Assembly: GCA_964577665.1 (NCBI GenBank)
Contig: CAZOBD010000061.1
Coordinates: 1-22,197, forward strand
From: CAYVTD01 sp964577665
Lineage (GTDB): Bacteria > Bacteroidota > Ignavibacteria > Kapaibacteriales > UBA2268
Reading direction: 5' to 3'
DNA: 22,197 bases
Positions 21,764 through 22,197 of the stretch are shown one piece after another; the stretch's first letter is position 1; each line of letters starts with the position of its first letter. The translations under genes and the position numbers were made by a program. Under the pieces are notes generated by a model. It was given only the letters and a program-made list of their open reading frames with translations. It had not been told where the DNA came from and did not search any database.

Positions 21764-22197
21764 ATGAAAATTACTTTTAAGCAGATAGGTACTATTCACA
21801 CTCCTTTTACGGAGAAGGAGAATATACCCATTCAGTCCAAAATTTCTACTGCGAAGGGAAATGTAATTATTTTTGAAGATTTTGCGGACGGTTTATACCG
21901 CTTGGAAGAATTCTCGCATATTTATCTGATTTATTATTTTCACAAAGCAAAAGAATCGAAATTGATTTTGAAGCCTTTCCTATCGGAGGAAGATAAAGGT
22001 ATTTTTGCAGTCAGAGCGCCCCTGCGTCCAAATCACATAGGTCTTTCCATTGTCGAATTAAAACAAGTAAATGGAAACATAATTTCTTTTAAAAATGCAG
22101 ATATGCTCGACGGCACACCCCTGCTCGACATTAAGCCCTACGTTCCGAAATTTGACATTTATCCGGAAGCAAAAAAGGGCTGGCTGCCGGAAAAAGA
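21764..22197 (+). CDS. trmO: TrmO-family tRNA methyltransferase, 5' part (cut by window edge)
   Basis: An ATG at 21764 opens a frame that runs off the window after 144 residues. It begins MKITFKQIGTIHTPF and contains GIFAVRAPLRPNHIGLSIV and DMLDGTPLLDIKPYVPKFD, the hallmark stretches of the TsaA/YaeB/TrmO family (UPF0066). The family uses S-adenosylmethionine to N6-methylate t6A at position 37 of certain tRNAs. In the usual RPNPIGLS motif the second Pro is His here. No Shine-Dalgarno is visible, but the start lies 7 bases after the propeller gene's stop, so coupling by re-initiation is possible. The visible part already covers most of the core domain; a C-terminal extension cannot be judged. 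Confidence 0.9.
   Translation, partial: MKITFKQIGTIHTPFTEKENIPIQSKISTAKGNVIIFEDFADGLYRLEEFSHIYLIYYFHKAKESKLILKPFLSEEDKGIFAVRAPLRPNHIGLSIVELKQVNGNIISFKNADMLDGTPLLDIKPYVPKFDIYPEAKKGWLPEK

Overview
The window most likely comes from a Bacteroidota-related bacterium of the Ignavibacteria/Chlorobi side. Three secreted proteins end in type A type IX secretion (T9SS) sorting domains, some genes have Bacteroidota-type promoter boxes (TAnnTTTG) close to the start codon, and the intergenic DNA is rich in AT and in short dispersed palindromes. The phylum is inferred from these traits; no rRNA gene is present. Two runs of exactly 100 N (1594-1693 and 3117-3216) show that this is a scaffold with gaps of unknown true length.

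Left part (1-4980), all main genes on the minus strand: a serine-biosynthesis cluster of serA and a DUF1015 gene, split by a four-helix-bundle gene of the 23S rRNA intervening-sequence type. That small gene is bracketed by short-period repeat arrays in inverted orientation. Then come a 26-residue signal-peptide-only ORF, a hairpin terminator and an isocitrate dehydrogenase-type gene.

Middle (4981-13630): an M1-family metallopeptidase with a T9SS tail (minus), a cytoplasmic leucine-rich-repeat protein (plus), RNase R (plus), a 405-base repeat-rich convergent intergenic region, and a 967-residue secreted protein of nine FN3-like modules with a T9SS tail (minus).

Right part (14034-22197), all plus strand: ftsH, an uncharacterised lipoprotein, a BP74-like secreted protein with a T9SS tail and a strong terminator, a small cytochrome-c-like lipoprotein that may be leaderless, 1.1 kb of very AT-rich DNA holding a graded 21-bp minisatellite, a 780-residue periplasmic beta-propeller protein, and the start of trmO (cut by the window edge).

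Most genes are housekeeping (serine and TCA metabolism, RNA decay, membrane proteolysis, tRNA modification) or encode cell-surface proteins. The least explained material is non-coding: the repeat-bracketed four-helix-bundle element, the graded 21-bp array, and several families of dispersed hairpins near gene ends. No tRNA, rRNA, CRISPR array or transposase gene was seen.
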